Both the position numbers and the translations under genes were made by a program. The notes under the pieces were generated by a model. The model was not told where the DNA came from. It saw only the letters and a list, made by a program, of their open reading frames with translations, and did not search any database. 64,000 nt of DNA. It comes from PALSA-1296 sp038210275 (GTDB lineage: Bacteria > Bacteroidota > Ignavibacteria > Palsa-1295). Below, piece by piece: positions 36,472 to 44,962 of this stretch (position 1 is the stretch's first letter; every line of letters starts with the position of its first letter). Where the stretch lies: NCBI GenBank assembly GCA_038210275.1, contig JBBQWV010000006.1, positions 62,001-126,000 of the forward strand, written 5' to 3'.

Positions 36472-36487
36472 AGTCCCAATCCCCATC

Positions 36488-36530
36488 GTCTGAACTGAGA
36501 TTTATGGGATTATTGGGATTCCTGAGATTC
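36488..36530 (+). repeat. 43-base GGGATT-type repeat, copy 1
   Basis: Matches 58284-58326 in 36 of 43 positions without gaps. Built of a GTCTGAACTG head followed by GGGATT-like units spaced 9-10 bases apart. Confidence 0.65.
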
Positions 36531-36798
36531 CTAGGGACACACCGCGTGTGCCCTCCCATGGTATTCTCCTCCCCTTTAGCCGCATGGCTTTAGCGTGCAA
36601 GCAAAGTCAAAACTCAAAAGTAAAAAGTCATAAGGGTAGCGACCCCTTTTTTGACTTTACAGTTTTGACTTGTTTATTAAATTGTCAATGAACAGATCGC
36701 AACGATATCCCTTCAGGGGATCACACTCCGATCAAAAAAATGGATGCGAATTTGTTTAGTAGTTGGTAGTTTAGTAGTTTAGTAGTTGTTTAAAAAAG

Positions 36799-36850
36799 TG
36801 TCATTGCGAGGAGTCCGCTTGCGGACGACGTGGCAATCTCAAATAGTTAT
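36799..36850. repeat. Palindromic element, half copy (D)
   Basis: TGTCATTGCGAGGAG, the inner hairpin GTCCGCTTGCGGAC, then GACGTGGCAATCTC match a left arm of the family, but core and right arm are missing; the sequence goes on into TAGTTATCGTAGTA repeats. Confidence 0.7.
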
Positions 36851-37381
36851 CGTAGTAATAAATCTCAGGGTTTGAGATTCATTGATTTTATCGTAGTATC
36901 GTAGTTTAGAAAAGCACACCTCCCACGATTGCTCGTTTCCTCATATCTCTCTTTCATTATTTTTCCATTTATCGGCGAGGATAACGCTCCAAGTGCCATC
37001 GAAGCAAAATATCAAAAAGGACTAGAAGGCTGGATTGTGGGTTTTCAGAAACATCATACAGGACGCATGATGCTAAAAATTCGTACAAAAATATACTTTG
37101 TCGAAGTTTGTAATGCAAATATACGGATGAAATGTGCTTTTGTCAAGGTGCCCAAACCAAACTATTTTCAGAATTGGCGAAATCAGACTGGAATCACCAA
37201 AGATTTTTTTTGGGGTGAATTGTGGGAATAGGTGCCCATTGGGAAAAGGCGATCAGGTTTCAGTTTTCGTGGGATTCCATTCTGCTAAAAGCTAAAGACT
37301 GAAAACTAACTACTTTCTCGAAAGGCGGCGAGGATTTTTTCAAAACAAGGCTTCCCCGCCACAAATAAGTTTTATTTTACT

Positions 37382-38044
37382 TTAATTCAATTTATAACTA
37401 ACCAATTCATCCGATTTTCTTGTGATCTGGACATGACTTGCATTAAAGTCGTAGTCTTTCTCCGAAACTTTCCCCACTCCGCTGGCAAGATATAACGAGA
37501 ACAATGGAATGGTATCGAGTGCAGCAGGATTTCCCTGCAATAGGTATTCGTCAAAATGCGCACAAGAAAAAGTACCTGCCGGAACAGTAACCTGTTCGGT
37601 AGCCGAACGAAGGATCATGATAAGACGTGTTTCGTATTGACTTGGTGTCGTCGTATCGCTGAGTACGATAGTTTTGCCGATAGCCGATGGGTAGAAGAGT
37701 TCGCAGATTAGGTGAGGTACTTTATTGGCATTCGTCAGAACATAAAGACAGGTGCCTGAAATATATCTCTGAAGATCTTTAAGAGTATCGCCGGCAATCG
37801 AGATCTCAAACGTTGGGGTTCCACGAAATACCAACTGGCTTCGAACGAGTTCATCCTGATTAACATCGAGCGAAATGCTGCCATCATCGCGAAATTCCTG
37901 ATGGTGGTATGTCCACAGATCGCCAACAGTCAAAGGAAACAGATCTGCCATGGTTCCGCTTGGTTTGGAGCTTGAAGGAAGGCTGCAACTTGAAATCACA
38001 AGGCATGATAAAAGAATAAAAATCGACAGTAAGTGATGTTTCAT
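37382..38044 (-). CDS. Small envelope lipoprotein of unknown function
   Basis: About 220 residues starting MKHHLLSIFILLSCLVISSC, a signal peptide with ISSC lipobox (Cys20). The start at 38044 is chosen because the longer frame (38101) would add 19 residues before the signal peptide. The mature protein begins with a Ser/Pro linker and then MADLFPLTVGDLWTYHHQEF, the opening of a beta-rich domain often found in secreted Bacteroidota proteins; further strands follow (QVTVPAGTFSCAHFDEYLL, SLYLASGVGKVSEKDYDF). No enzyme motif. A terminator of the upstream trxA gene lies 94 bases before it. Confidence 0.78.
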   Translation of the reverse strand: MKHHLLSIFILLSCLVISSCSLPSSSKPSGTMADLFPLTVGDLWTYHHQEFRDDGSISLDVNQDELVRSQLVFRGTPTFEISIAGDTLKDLQRYISGTCLYVLTNANKVPHLICELFYPSAIGKTIVLSDTTTPSQYETRLIMILRSATEQVTVPAGTFSCAHFDEYLLQGNPAALDTIPLFSLYLASGVGKVSEKDYDFNASHVQITRKSDELVSYKLN

Positions 38045-38137
38045 GATGATAAAAAATATAAGTGCTGTATAACTACGCTGAGCGTAAGAAGAAGGTTTCA
38101 TTTGTGTCTTTAGGCCAGCTTAACTTGATTTTCAAAC

Positions 38138-38169
38138 CAAAAAAAAGCCCGAACAATGTTCGGGCTTTA
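38138..38169 (-). terminator. Rho-independent terminator of trxA
   Basis: On the minus strand AAAGCCCGAAC-ATT-GTTCGGGCTTTTTTTT: a 9-10 bp stem with short loop and a run of T. It lies 28 bases after the trxA stop. Confidence 0.92.
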
Positions 38170-38196
38170 TCCTTTTAATCGTTAAAGAATCTTGGT

Positions 38197-38535
38197 TCAA
38201 TTCAACTGTGCATTGAGCTTTTCGACGAGCTTTTGCTTGCCGACAGCGCCGATGACCATATCAACCATCTTGCCGCCTTTGAAGATCATTAAAGTTGGGA
38301 CTGAGCGGATTCCGAAATTCATCGAGATCTCCGGATTCTCATCCACATCAACTTTGCCGATCACAGCTCTTCCGGCGTATTCCGCTGCCATTTCCTCAAT
38401 GATCGGAGCGATCATCCGGCACGGTCCGCACCAGCTTGCGGTAAAATCTACGAGCACGGGCTTATCACTCTTGATCACATCCTGGTCAAATGTTGCGTCC
38501 GTTAAGTGTAACGGTCCTGCTACTGTCGTTGTCAT
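38197..38535 (-). CDS. trxA: Thioredoxin
   Basis: 112 residues. Small redox protein reducing disulfides in the cytoplasm. Active site WCGPC within FTASWCGPCRMIAPI (Cys near residues 35 and 38), the KVDVDENPE strand and the cis-Pro in SVPTLMIFKGG. No signal peptide. GGAAA precedes the ATG at 38535, and a clear terminator follows, so it is a single-gene unit. Confidence 0.97.
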   Translation of the reverse strand: MTTTVAGPLHLTDATFDQDVIKSDKPVLVDFTASWCGPCRMIAPIIEEMAAEYAGRAVIGKVDVDENPEISMNFGIRSVPTLMIFKGGKMVDMVIGAVGKQKLVEKLNAQLN

Positions 38536-38593
38536 ACGTATCGTTTCCTTTCTTAGTGTAAAAAATATTTAACATTCTATGTCAAGTCAATGA

Positions 38594-38708
38594 TGTCATT
38601 GCGAGGTGTCGCGAAGCGTAAGACGAAGCAATCTATGATCTTAAAATGTGTCTCACTATTTAAGTTTTTAGATTGCCACGTCGGGCTGAAGCCCGACTCG
38701 CAATGACA
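38594..38708. repeat. Palindromic element, copy E
   Basis: 115 bp from TGTCATTGCGAG to CTCGCAATGACA-type end (ACTCGCAATGACA). Right arm holds TCGGGCTGAAGCCCGA; the core differs from copies B, C and F (no CTACAAACTA), so this is a divergent subtype. Confidence 0.75.
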
Positions 38709-38754
38709 TTGGAAAGAGGTTATCCTCATGCCAACATTGATACTGACATTTCAA

Positions 38755-41700
38755 TTAACTACAAAATAACAATCTGTTCTTGCCGAAGTGCGCTTCGAAA
38801 TCAGCGATGAAGCTATCATCGGCAGCGACGGAAAAACTTTCGGGAAGTTTGTACCTTCGTGACGACGTGCTTACTCCATTTTCAACAGCGACATACGTCG
38901 TGCAATTCCCGCGATGTTTTGTGCAGAGCGATTTTAATTCTTGCACAGTTTTTTCTATTTCGTCGCGGCTTTCAAGACGAAGGATCACTCCCTTCGCACT
39001 TTTTTTGCGGATACCGGTAATTTCGGAAGCAGTTGTGACGACGATATTCGGCACATCATTCACTCCGCCTTTTCTCACCTTGCCTTGAATCGCGATCGGC
39101 TGTTCATCAACAACCAAATTTTGGAATTCGCGGTAAGCATCGCTCCAAAACACACAGTCGATCTTTCCGGAAAAATCTTCAAGACTGACGATTGCAAATG
39201 CATTGCCGTTACGATCAAGTTTCCGAGTGATGCCGACTATAACTCCTATTACGAATACCACATCATTCTGTTTCATATCCGCAAGCTCGCTGATCTTATG
39301 CGATGCGAAACTGATGACGTCAACACGAAAGCGTTCGAGGGGATGACCGCTGACATAAAAACCAATTACCGCCTTCTCGCGAGAGAGCATTTCGCGTTCG
39401 CTCCAATCCATCGGCGCTGCTGTCAGCGGAGGCTCTTTGAGAGCTGCACTTGTGCCTTCCCCTCCGAAGAGATTATCCTGTCCCGCATCCGATTTCGAAG
39501 ACATTGAGCCGTAAGCAAGTGCATGTTCAACATTTGCAAAAAGGTCAGCGCGGTACTGCCCCATCGTCATACCGTCAGGTTTTGTCGAATCGAATGCACC
39601 TGATTCGATCAAACCTTCGACAGCGCGTTTATTCACTAATCTTGTATCAAGCCGTCCGGTAAAACTATAAAGCGAATTGAACGGACCATTCAGATCGCGG
39701 TCGCTCACGATTCCTTCAACGGCTTTACCACCGACATTCTTAATTCCTGCAAGTCCAAAGCGAATACCTTCTTTTGTTGCAGTAAATTTCAGTTGGCTCG
39801 AATTTACATCGGGCGGTAGCGTAGGAATATCGAATTTTTTTGCTTCATCAATAAGCTGCACGATGTAATTCGTCGAGCCCATTTCATGCGTCATGTTCGC
39901 GGCAAGAAACTCAGCCGTGTAATTTGCTTTGAGATAGGCAGTCTGATAGGCGATAACGGAATACGCAAGGCTATGCGATTTATTAAATCCGTAACTGGCA
40001 AATTTTGCAAGCCGATCAAAGATATCACGAGCAATTTTTTCCGGAATCGTCTTCTCCATACAACCATCAATAAAGACGGCTTTCATGGCTTCCATCTTCG
40101 CCATATCTTTCTTTCCCATTGCGCGGCGCATCTCATCAGCTTTTGCAAGCGAGAAGCCTGCCAGATCGCGAGCAATACGCATCACCTGTTCTTGCACTAC
40201 GACAACTCCGTACGTTTCTTTCAGGATCGGTTCGAGCAGCGGATGCATATATTCAACTGCTTTACGTCCGTGCTTGCGTTCGATGAATTCCGGAATGAAT
40301 TCCATTGGACCGGGACGGTAGAGCGCATTCATAGAAGAAAGATCTTCTATGTTCTCCGGCTTGAGTGCGCGCATATAATTCTGCATCGGCGGCGAATCGA
40401 ACTGGAAGACAGCTATCGTATCACCGCGTCCGAACAGCTCGTAGGTTTTTTTATCGTCGATAGGAATATCGTCGATATTAATTCTAATGCCGTGATTCTG
40501 CTCGATCAGATCGAGCGTTGTATCAATGATCGAAAGTGTACGCAACCCCAAGAAGTCCATCTTGAGCAAGCCCGCATCCTCCACGTCCTTCATCGTATAT
40601 TGCGTGACGGCTTCTTCGACGTTCGGCGCTTTATAAAGCGGCACGTAATTCGAAATATCACCCGGCGCAATCACAACACCTGCGGCGTGCTTCGAAGCAG
40701 AACGCGCAAAACCTTCAAGAATAAGGCAATGCTCAAGCATTTTCTTCACACGGTCATCATCCTTGAACTTCGCAAGGACTGCCTTCATTTCCGGAAGTTC
40801 GATCGCTTCTTTTAATGGAGTAACACGACCCATGACGACGGGAATACAATTGGTCAGTTCGCCAATAACATTGAGCGGCACACCGAGAACTCTGCCAACA
40901 TCTTTTAAGACTGCACGGGCAGAGAGAGTGGAGAACGTGATGATCTGCGCAACAGATTCTTTCCCGTATTTCTCGCGAACATATTCAATAACTTTCTCAC
41001 GCTTATCATCGGAGAAATCTATGTCTATATCGGGCATCGAAACGCGATCAGGATTCAGAAAGCGCTCGAAGAGCAGATTATACTTTATCGGATCAACATT
41101 CGTAATGCCAAGCGCATACGCCACAAGCGAACCTGCAGCCGAACCACGACCGGGACCGACGCTCACTCCCTGACTTCTCGCAGCAGCAATAAAATCCTGC
41201 ACGATAAGGAAGTAACCCGGATAGCCCATCTTCTTGATAACGCCAAGTTCAAAGTTAGCGCGCTCTTTGACTTCAGCATCGACCAACTTATAACGTTTAT
41301 CAATTCCCTCCCACGTCATCTTCTCAAGATAATCATCAAGAGTTTTTACGCCGGAGCCTTCGGGAATCGGAAAACTTGGAAGCTTCAGTTCTTTCGAAAT
41401 TGTCAGGTTGCACTGCTCGGCAATCGCTAAAGTATTTTCAATGGCTCCGTCGAAATCTTTGAAGAGCTCCTTCATCTCCTTCGGAGTCCGGAAATAATAT
41501 TCCGGCGTTCCGTATTTCAACTTCGTGACATCAGGCGGCGAATCTTTATCGGCGTCCTTGATGTACATGAGCACGTTATGCGCAATAGCGTGTTCGGGCT
41601 TTGCATAGTGCACATCGTTAGTGCAGATCAACTTCAACCCCATCTCTTTAGCAAGTTTCGGCGCAAGAGCAAGGACTTTCTGCTCAATGGCAAGATGATG

Positions 41701-42252
41701 ATTCTGAATTTCTACGTAGAAATCAGTATCAAAAATATCTTTATAAAGTCCGGCAATATGTTTGGCTTTATCATAATCTCCGGCGATAAGATACGGTGAT
41801 ATAACACCCCCTGCGCAGGCAGACATGGCGATAATTCCATCTCGATGCTCGCGGAGAAGTTCAAGATCAATGCGGGGTTTATAGTAGAAGCCTTCGGTAT
41901 GACCTTTCGTGACAAGCTTCATCAGATTCTTATACCCCACTTCATTTTTAGCGAGAAGGATGAGATGGTGATAGACCTTACGTTTGCCACTTGGATCATT
42001 GATCGCCTCTCGGTCAGTGCGGTTGCCTTCTGAAACAATGTATATCTCGCAGCCGATGATGGGCTTGATACCCTCTGCCTTTGCCGTCTTATAAAAATCA
42101 TAAGCACCGAACATCACTCCGTGATCGGTCAGGGCAACAGCAGACATATCGTTGCGCTTTGCTCCGGCAACCAGATCTTTTATGCTCTGCGCTCCATCGA
42201 GTAAAGAGAAATACGTATGATTATGTAAGTGAATGAAATCGGATTGGGGCAT
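38755..42252 (-). CDS. dnaE: DNA polymerase III alpha subunit
   Basis: 1165 residues, replicative polymerase of the DnaE1 type. N-terminal PHP domain (FIHLHNHTYFSLLDGA), polymerase core with the catalytic aspartates in PDIDIDFSDDKRE (about residues 400-412) and GPGRGSAAGSLVAY, finger region with KKDMAKMEAM, helix-hairpin-helix, and an OB fold (VFVIGVIVGITRKLDRNGNAF) near residue 1000. All expected parts are present. The gene stands alone between element E and the polyphosphate kinase gene. Confidence 0.97.
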   Translation of the reverse strand: MPQSDFIHLHNHTYFSLLDGAQSIKDLVAGAKRNDMSAVALTDHGVMFGAYDFYKTAKAEGIKPIIGCEIYIVSEGNRTDREAINDPSGKRKVYHHLILLAKNEVGYKNLMKLVTKGHTEGFYYKPRIDLELLREHRDGIIAMSACAGGVISPYLIAGDYDKAKHIAGLYKDIFDTDFYVEIQNHHLAIEQKVLALAPKLAKEMGLKLICTNDVHYAKPEHAIAHNVLMYIKDADKDSPPDVTKLKYGTPEYYFRTPKEMKELFKDFDGAIENTLAIAEQCNLTISKELKLPSFPIPEGSGVKTLDDYLEKMTWEGIDKRYKLVDAEVKERANFELGVIKKMGYPGYFLIVQDFIAAARSQGVSVGPGRGSAAGSLVAYALGITNVDPIKYNLLFERFLNPDRVSMPDIDIDFSDDKREKVIEYVREKYGKESVAQIITFSTLSARAVLKDVGRVLGVPLNVIGELTNCIPVVMGRVTPLKEAIELPEMKAVLAKFKDDDRVKKMLEHCLILEGFARSASKHAAGVVIAPGDISNYVPLYKAPNVEEAVTQYTMKDVEDAGLLKMDFLGLRTLSIIDTTLDLIEQNHGIRINIDDIPIDDKKTYELFGRGDTIAVFQFDSPPMQNYMRALKPENIEDLSSMNALYRPGPMEFIPEFIERKHGRKAVEYMHPLLEPILKETYGVVVVQEQVMRIARDLAGFSLAKADEMRRAMGKKDMAKMEAMKAVFIDGCMEKTIPEKIARDIFDRLAKFASYGFNKSHSLAYSVIAYQTAYLKANYTAEFLAANMTHEMGSTNYIVQLIDEAKKFDIPTLPPDVNSSQLKFTATKEGIRFGLAGIKNVGGKAVEGIVSDRDLNGPFNSLYSFTGRLDTRLVNKRAVEGLIESGAFDSTKPDGMTMGQYRADLFANVEHALAYGSMSSKSDAGQDNLFGGEGTSAALKEPPLTAAPMDWSEREMLSREKAVIGFYVSGHPLERFRVDVISFASHKISELADMKQNDVVFVIGVIVGITRKLDRNGNAFAIVSLEDFSGKIDCVFWSDAYREFQNLVVDEQPIAIQGKVRKGGVNDVPNIVVTTASEITGIRKKSAKGVILRLESRDEIEKTVQELKSLCTKHRGNCTTYVAVENGVSTSSRRYKLPESFSVAADDSFIADFEAHFGKNRLLFCS

Positions 42253-42376
42253 GAGAAAATAGTACCCTGAAATATACTAATTTTCTAACACTCTAACGGA
42301 GGGAATTATCTGAATTATTATCAACAAATCATCTGATGACTCTTCATTTCTGTCTTTTTTAGTTCTCTGTAGGCTC

Positions 42377-43267
42377 TCAACCATTCTTCAATTCCTTTTT
42401 TGCCTTCGCTAACATTGATCTCTCTTCGTCAGAAAGACGGGGCATTTTAATATCCATTTCTTCAAGTGTTCGTACAATAATATTGCCTATCGCTGCTTGA
42501 GTGAACCACTTATGATCAGCAGGAATAATATACCACGGTGCTCGATGGGTTGACGTATTAGAGATCGCATCTTCATAAGCCTTCTGATATTCTTCCCAAT
42601 GGTCACGCTCGGTAATATCACCGTACGAGAATTTCCAGTTCTTGGAGGGTTTTTCAATACGTTCAAGGAAGCGTTTTCGCTGTTCATCTTTTGATAGATG
42701 CAGAAAAAATTTCAGGATCGTTGTTCCGTTTTCGATGATCGTCCGTTCAAACTCATTGATCTGCCTGTATCGCTCGTCCCAAAAATTCTTTGGTAGATCT
42801 TTCGGTGAGTAGATCCCCGGCAGTCTTTCAGCTTCTAAAAGCTCGGGATGAACTTTGCTGATCAGCACATTTTCATAGTGCGAACGGTTGAAGATCGCGA
42901 TTCGCCCACGATCAGGCAACGCAATCGTATGCCGCCAAAGATAATCATGTCCCAATTCCTGTTCCGATGGATGCTTGAAGGATGTGACCTCACAGCCTTG
43001 CGGATTTACTCCGCTCATGACATGCTTGATCGCGCTATCTTTTCCGGCTCCATCCATCGCCTGAAAAATTATTAATAGACCGCGCCTGTTCTCGGCATAG
43101 AGTGAGGTTTGCAAATCCGCAAGTCTCTGCACATCCTCAACTAATTGTCTTTCAGCGTGTTTTTTTGATCTGTAATGATCGATAAAGCCTGGATCATATT
43201 TGCTAAGATTGATCTTTTTCCCTACGGGAGCTTTGAGGATGGGGAAATCATACAGTTTTTTTTTCAT
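42377..43267 (-). CDS. Polyphosphate kinase 2 family protein
   Basis: 296 residues, the length of a one-domain PPK2. These enzymes use inorganic polyphosphate to phosphorylate nucleoside mono- or diphosphates. Walker A FQAMDGAGKDSAIKH (about 69-83), Walker B region IAIFNRSHYENVL, lid region with KSKVHPE-type basic residues, and RAPWYIIPADHKWFT at the end. Which subclass (I, II or III) is not decidable by eye, though NRSHYENVL is usual in class III AMP/ADP-using enzymes. Confidence 0.92.
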   Translation of the reverse strand: MKKKLYDFPILKAPVGKKINLSKYDPGFIDHYRSKKHAERQLVEDVQRLADLQTSLYAENRRGLLIIFQAMDGAGKDSAIKHVMSGVNPQGCEVTSFKHPSEQELGHDYLWRHTIALPDRGRIAIFNRSHYENVLISKVHPELLEAERLPGIYSPKDLPKNFWDERYRQINEFERTIIENGTTILKFFLHLSKDEQRKRFLERIEKPSKNWKFSYGDITERDHWEEYQKAYEDAISNTSTHRAPWYIIPADHKWFTQAAIGNIIVRTLEEMDIKMPRLSDEERSMLAKAKKELKNG

Positions 43268-43326
43268 ACATTATTGGTTGTATCCGAATATATATATGCT
43301 ATACAATATAAAATACCAAACGTATT

Positions 43327-44037
43327 TCAACCTGACCCCAAATACGCCTTTTTCACTTCCTCATTCTCTGCAAGATCTTTGGCTTCACCTTCAAGGACGA
43401 TCTTGCCTGTTTCGATGACGTAACCGCGATGAGCGATGCCGAGAGCCATGCGGGCATTTTGTTCAACAAGGAGGACAGTAACTCCGAGGTTTTTATTGAT
43501 CTCCACGATCTTTTCGAAAATCGTGCGGACGAGGATAGGGGCAATCCCAAGTGAAGGTTCATCAAGTAAAAGAAGACGCGGTTTGGACATCAGCGATCTG
43601 CCGATTGCAAGCATCTGCTGCTCACCGCCACTTAGGGTCCCGCCTGCTTGGGAGATGCGTTCTTTCAGGCGTGGAAAAATACTAAAGACGTATTCCAGAT
43701 CACTGGCAATTCCTTCAGTATCTTTGCGAAGATACGCTCCCATCTTCAAATTCTCATTGACGGAAAGATTTGCAAAGATCATTCTGCCTTCGGGGGATTG
43801 CGCAATTCCAAGTTTTACAATATCATGCGCCGGACATGAGGTGATTTCTTCTCCGGAAATTTTAATGCTGCCGGATTTTGACTTAATAAGACCGCTGATG
43901 GTGCGCAAGAGCGTTGTCTTCCCTGCACCGTTTGCGCCAATTAGTGTGACGATAGATTTATCGGGCACAGAAAGCGAAACACCCTTGATCGCTTTGATCT
44001 GCCCGTAAGAAACATGAAGGTCTTGAATTTCTAACAC
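43327..44037 (-). CDS. livF: Branched-chain amino acid ABC transporter ATPase LivF-like
   Basis: 236 residues. Walker A GANGAGKTTLL, Q-loop, LSGGEQQMLAIGRSL signature, Walker B LLLLDEPSLGIAP and the LVEQNARMAL that is characteristic of LivF. It pairs with LivG to drive uptake of branched-chain amino acids or related compounds through LivH/LivM. No permease or binding-protein genes are found here. A palindromic element (44066-44186) separates it from livG, which is on the same strand. Confidence 0.93.
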   Translation of the reverse strand: MLEIQDLHVSYGQIKAIKGVSLSVPDKSIVTLIGANGAGKTTLLRTISGLIKSKSGSIKISGEEITSCPAHDIVKLGIAQSPEGRMIFANLSVNENLKMGAYLRKDTEGIASDLEYVFSIFPRLKERISQAGGTLSGGEQQMLAIGRSLMSKPRLLLLDEPSLGIAPILVRTIFEKIVEINKNLGVTVLLVEQNARMALGIAHRGYVIETGKIVLEGEAKDLAENEEVKKAYLGSG

Positions 44038-44065
44038 TTCGTGAATTTATTATTTTTAAATCCTG

Positions 44066-44186
44066 TGTCATTGCGAGGAGGGCTTTAGCCCGACGAAGCA
44101 ATCTCCTAATAGTTTGTAGCGACAAAGTATCTGCCACGACTGAGGGGGATTGCTTCGTTGTCGCTTCGCGACTCCTCGCAATGACA
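44066..44186. repeat. Palindromic element, copy F
   Basis: 121 bp, TGTCATTGCGAGGAG to CTCCTCGCAATGACA, ends perfectly complementary over 15 bases. Inner hairpins GGGCTTTAGCCC (left) and GTCGCTTCGCGAC (right); core with AGTTTGTAGCGAC and GCCACGACTGAGGGGG. Inserted between livG and livF of one probable operon. Confidence 0.87.
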
Positions 44187-44194
44187 CATCTTTA

Positions 44195-44962
44195 TTATTC
44201 CTCTACTCCTAAATATGCTTCGATCACTTTTGGATTTGTACGAATCTCATGCGGCGAGCCTTCTGCTATTTTAACACCGTAATCAAGAACAAGAATTCGT
44301 TCGCAAACTCCCATCACCAAACTCATATCGTGTTCGATCAGCAAGATGGCAATATTAAATTCATCCCGAATTTGCTTGATGAGTTTCATCAGATTGTGCT
44401 TTTCCGTCGGATTCATCCCGGCAGCCGGTTCATCAAGAAGCAAAAGTTTCGGCTGGGTTGCAAGAGCACGGATAATCTCTAAGCGGCGCTGGTCCCCATA
44501 AGGTAAACTCGTTGCAAGTTCATCACGCAGTTCACGGAGATTAAAGAATTCAAGAAATTCATCAATCTTCTTGCTTACTTCTTTTTCTTCTCGGTAGAAA
44601 CCACCCAGTCTCATCAGCGATCCGGTTAAACGATTCTTCGAACGCGGCGCGAATGATACTCTGATATTATCAAAAACGGACAGCCCCTTGAAAAGTCGAA
44701 TATTCTGGAAAGTTCTCGATATGCCGCATCTCGTAATTTCATTGGGCTTTAAACCGCGAATACTTTTTCCTTGAAAAAGTACATCGCCAACAGTTGGGGA
44801 ATATACTCCAGTGATAACATTGAATACCGTCGTCTTCCCAGCGCCGTTCGGACCGATGAGTCCGATAAGATCGTGCGGCTCAATTGTTGCACATAGATCT
44901 CCGACGGCAGTTAGTCCGCCGAAACGCATCGTCACATCTTTAATTTGTAATCCCATCGTCAT
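44195..44962 (-). CDS. livG: Branched-chain amino acid ABC transporter ATPase LivG-like
   Basis: 255 residues. Walker A GPNGAGKTTVFNVITG, LivG-specific ISRTFQNIRLFKGLSV, signature LPYGDQRRLEIIRALA and Walker B LLLLDEPAAGMNPTE, then LIEHDMSLVM. Partner of LivF in a Liv-type importer. The start overlaps the gcvT stop by four bases (ATGA), which is unusual and suggests coupled translation. Confidence 0.93.
   Translation of the reverse strand: MTMGLQIKDVTMRFGGLTAVGDLCATIEPHDLIGLIGPNGAGKTTVFNVITGVYSPTVGDVLFQGKSIRGLKPNEITRCGISRTFQNIRLFKGLSVFDNIRVSFAPRSKNRLTGSLMRLGGFYREEKEVSKKIDEFLEFFNLRELRDELATSLPYGDQRRLEIIRALATQPKLLLLDEPAAGMNPTEKHNLMKLIKQIRDEFNIAILLIEHDMSLVMGVCERILVLDYGVKIAEGSPHEIRTNPKVIEAYLGVEE

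Larger units (their letters stand above)
36334..37381. other. Repeat-rich non-coding stretch of about 1 kb
   Basis: No credible gene is seen. In order it holds: a promoter-like box for guaB (36368-36375), a GGGCGGAC-TTTA-GTCCGCCC hairpin (36452-36471), a 43-base GGGATT-rich repeat (36488-36530), a GGGACACACCGCGTGTGCCC palindrome (36534-36554), three copies of TTTAGTAGTT (36755-36787), half a palindromic element (36799-36850), TATCGTAGTA-type repeats around 36848-36905, and on the minus strand a TTG-N20-TATATTTG promoter-like pair near 37113-37143. It looks like a landing site for small elements and may be transcribed towards guaB. Confidence 0.6.

Noticed and set aside
36929..37231. 100-residue open frame in the repeat-rich gap
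   Set aside because: No recognisable domain, start region or composition of a real protein; it runs over minus-strand promoter-like sequence.
39886..40815. 309-residue open frame on the plus strand
   Set aside because: It lies antisense within dnaE, has Arg/His/Phe-rich shadow composition and no domain.
16648..44186. CRISPR array
   Set aside because: The repeats are dispersed, palindromic and of unequal length with no regular spacers; no cas genes are present.
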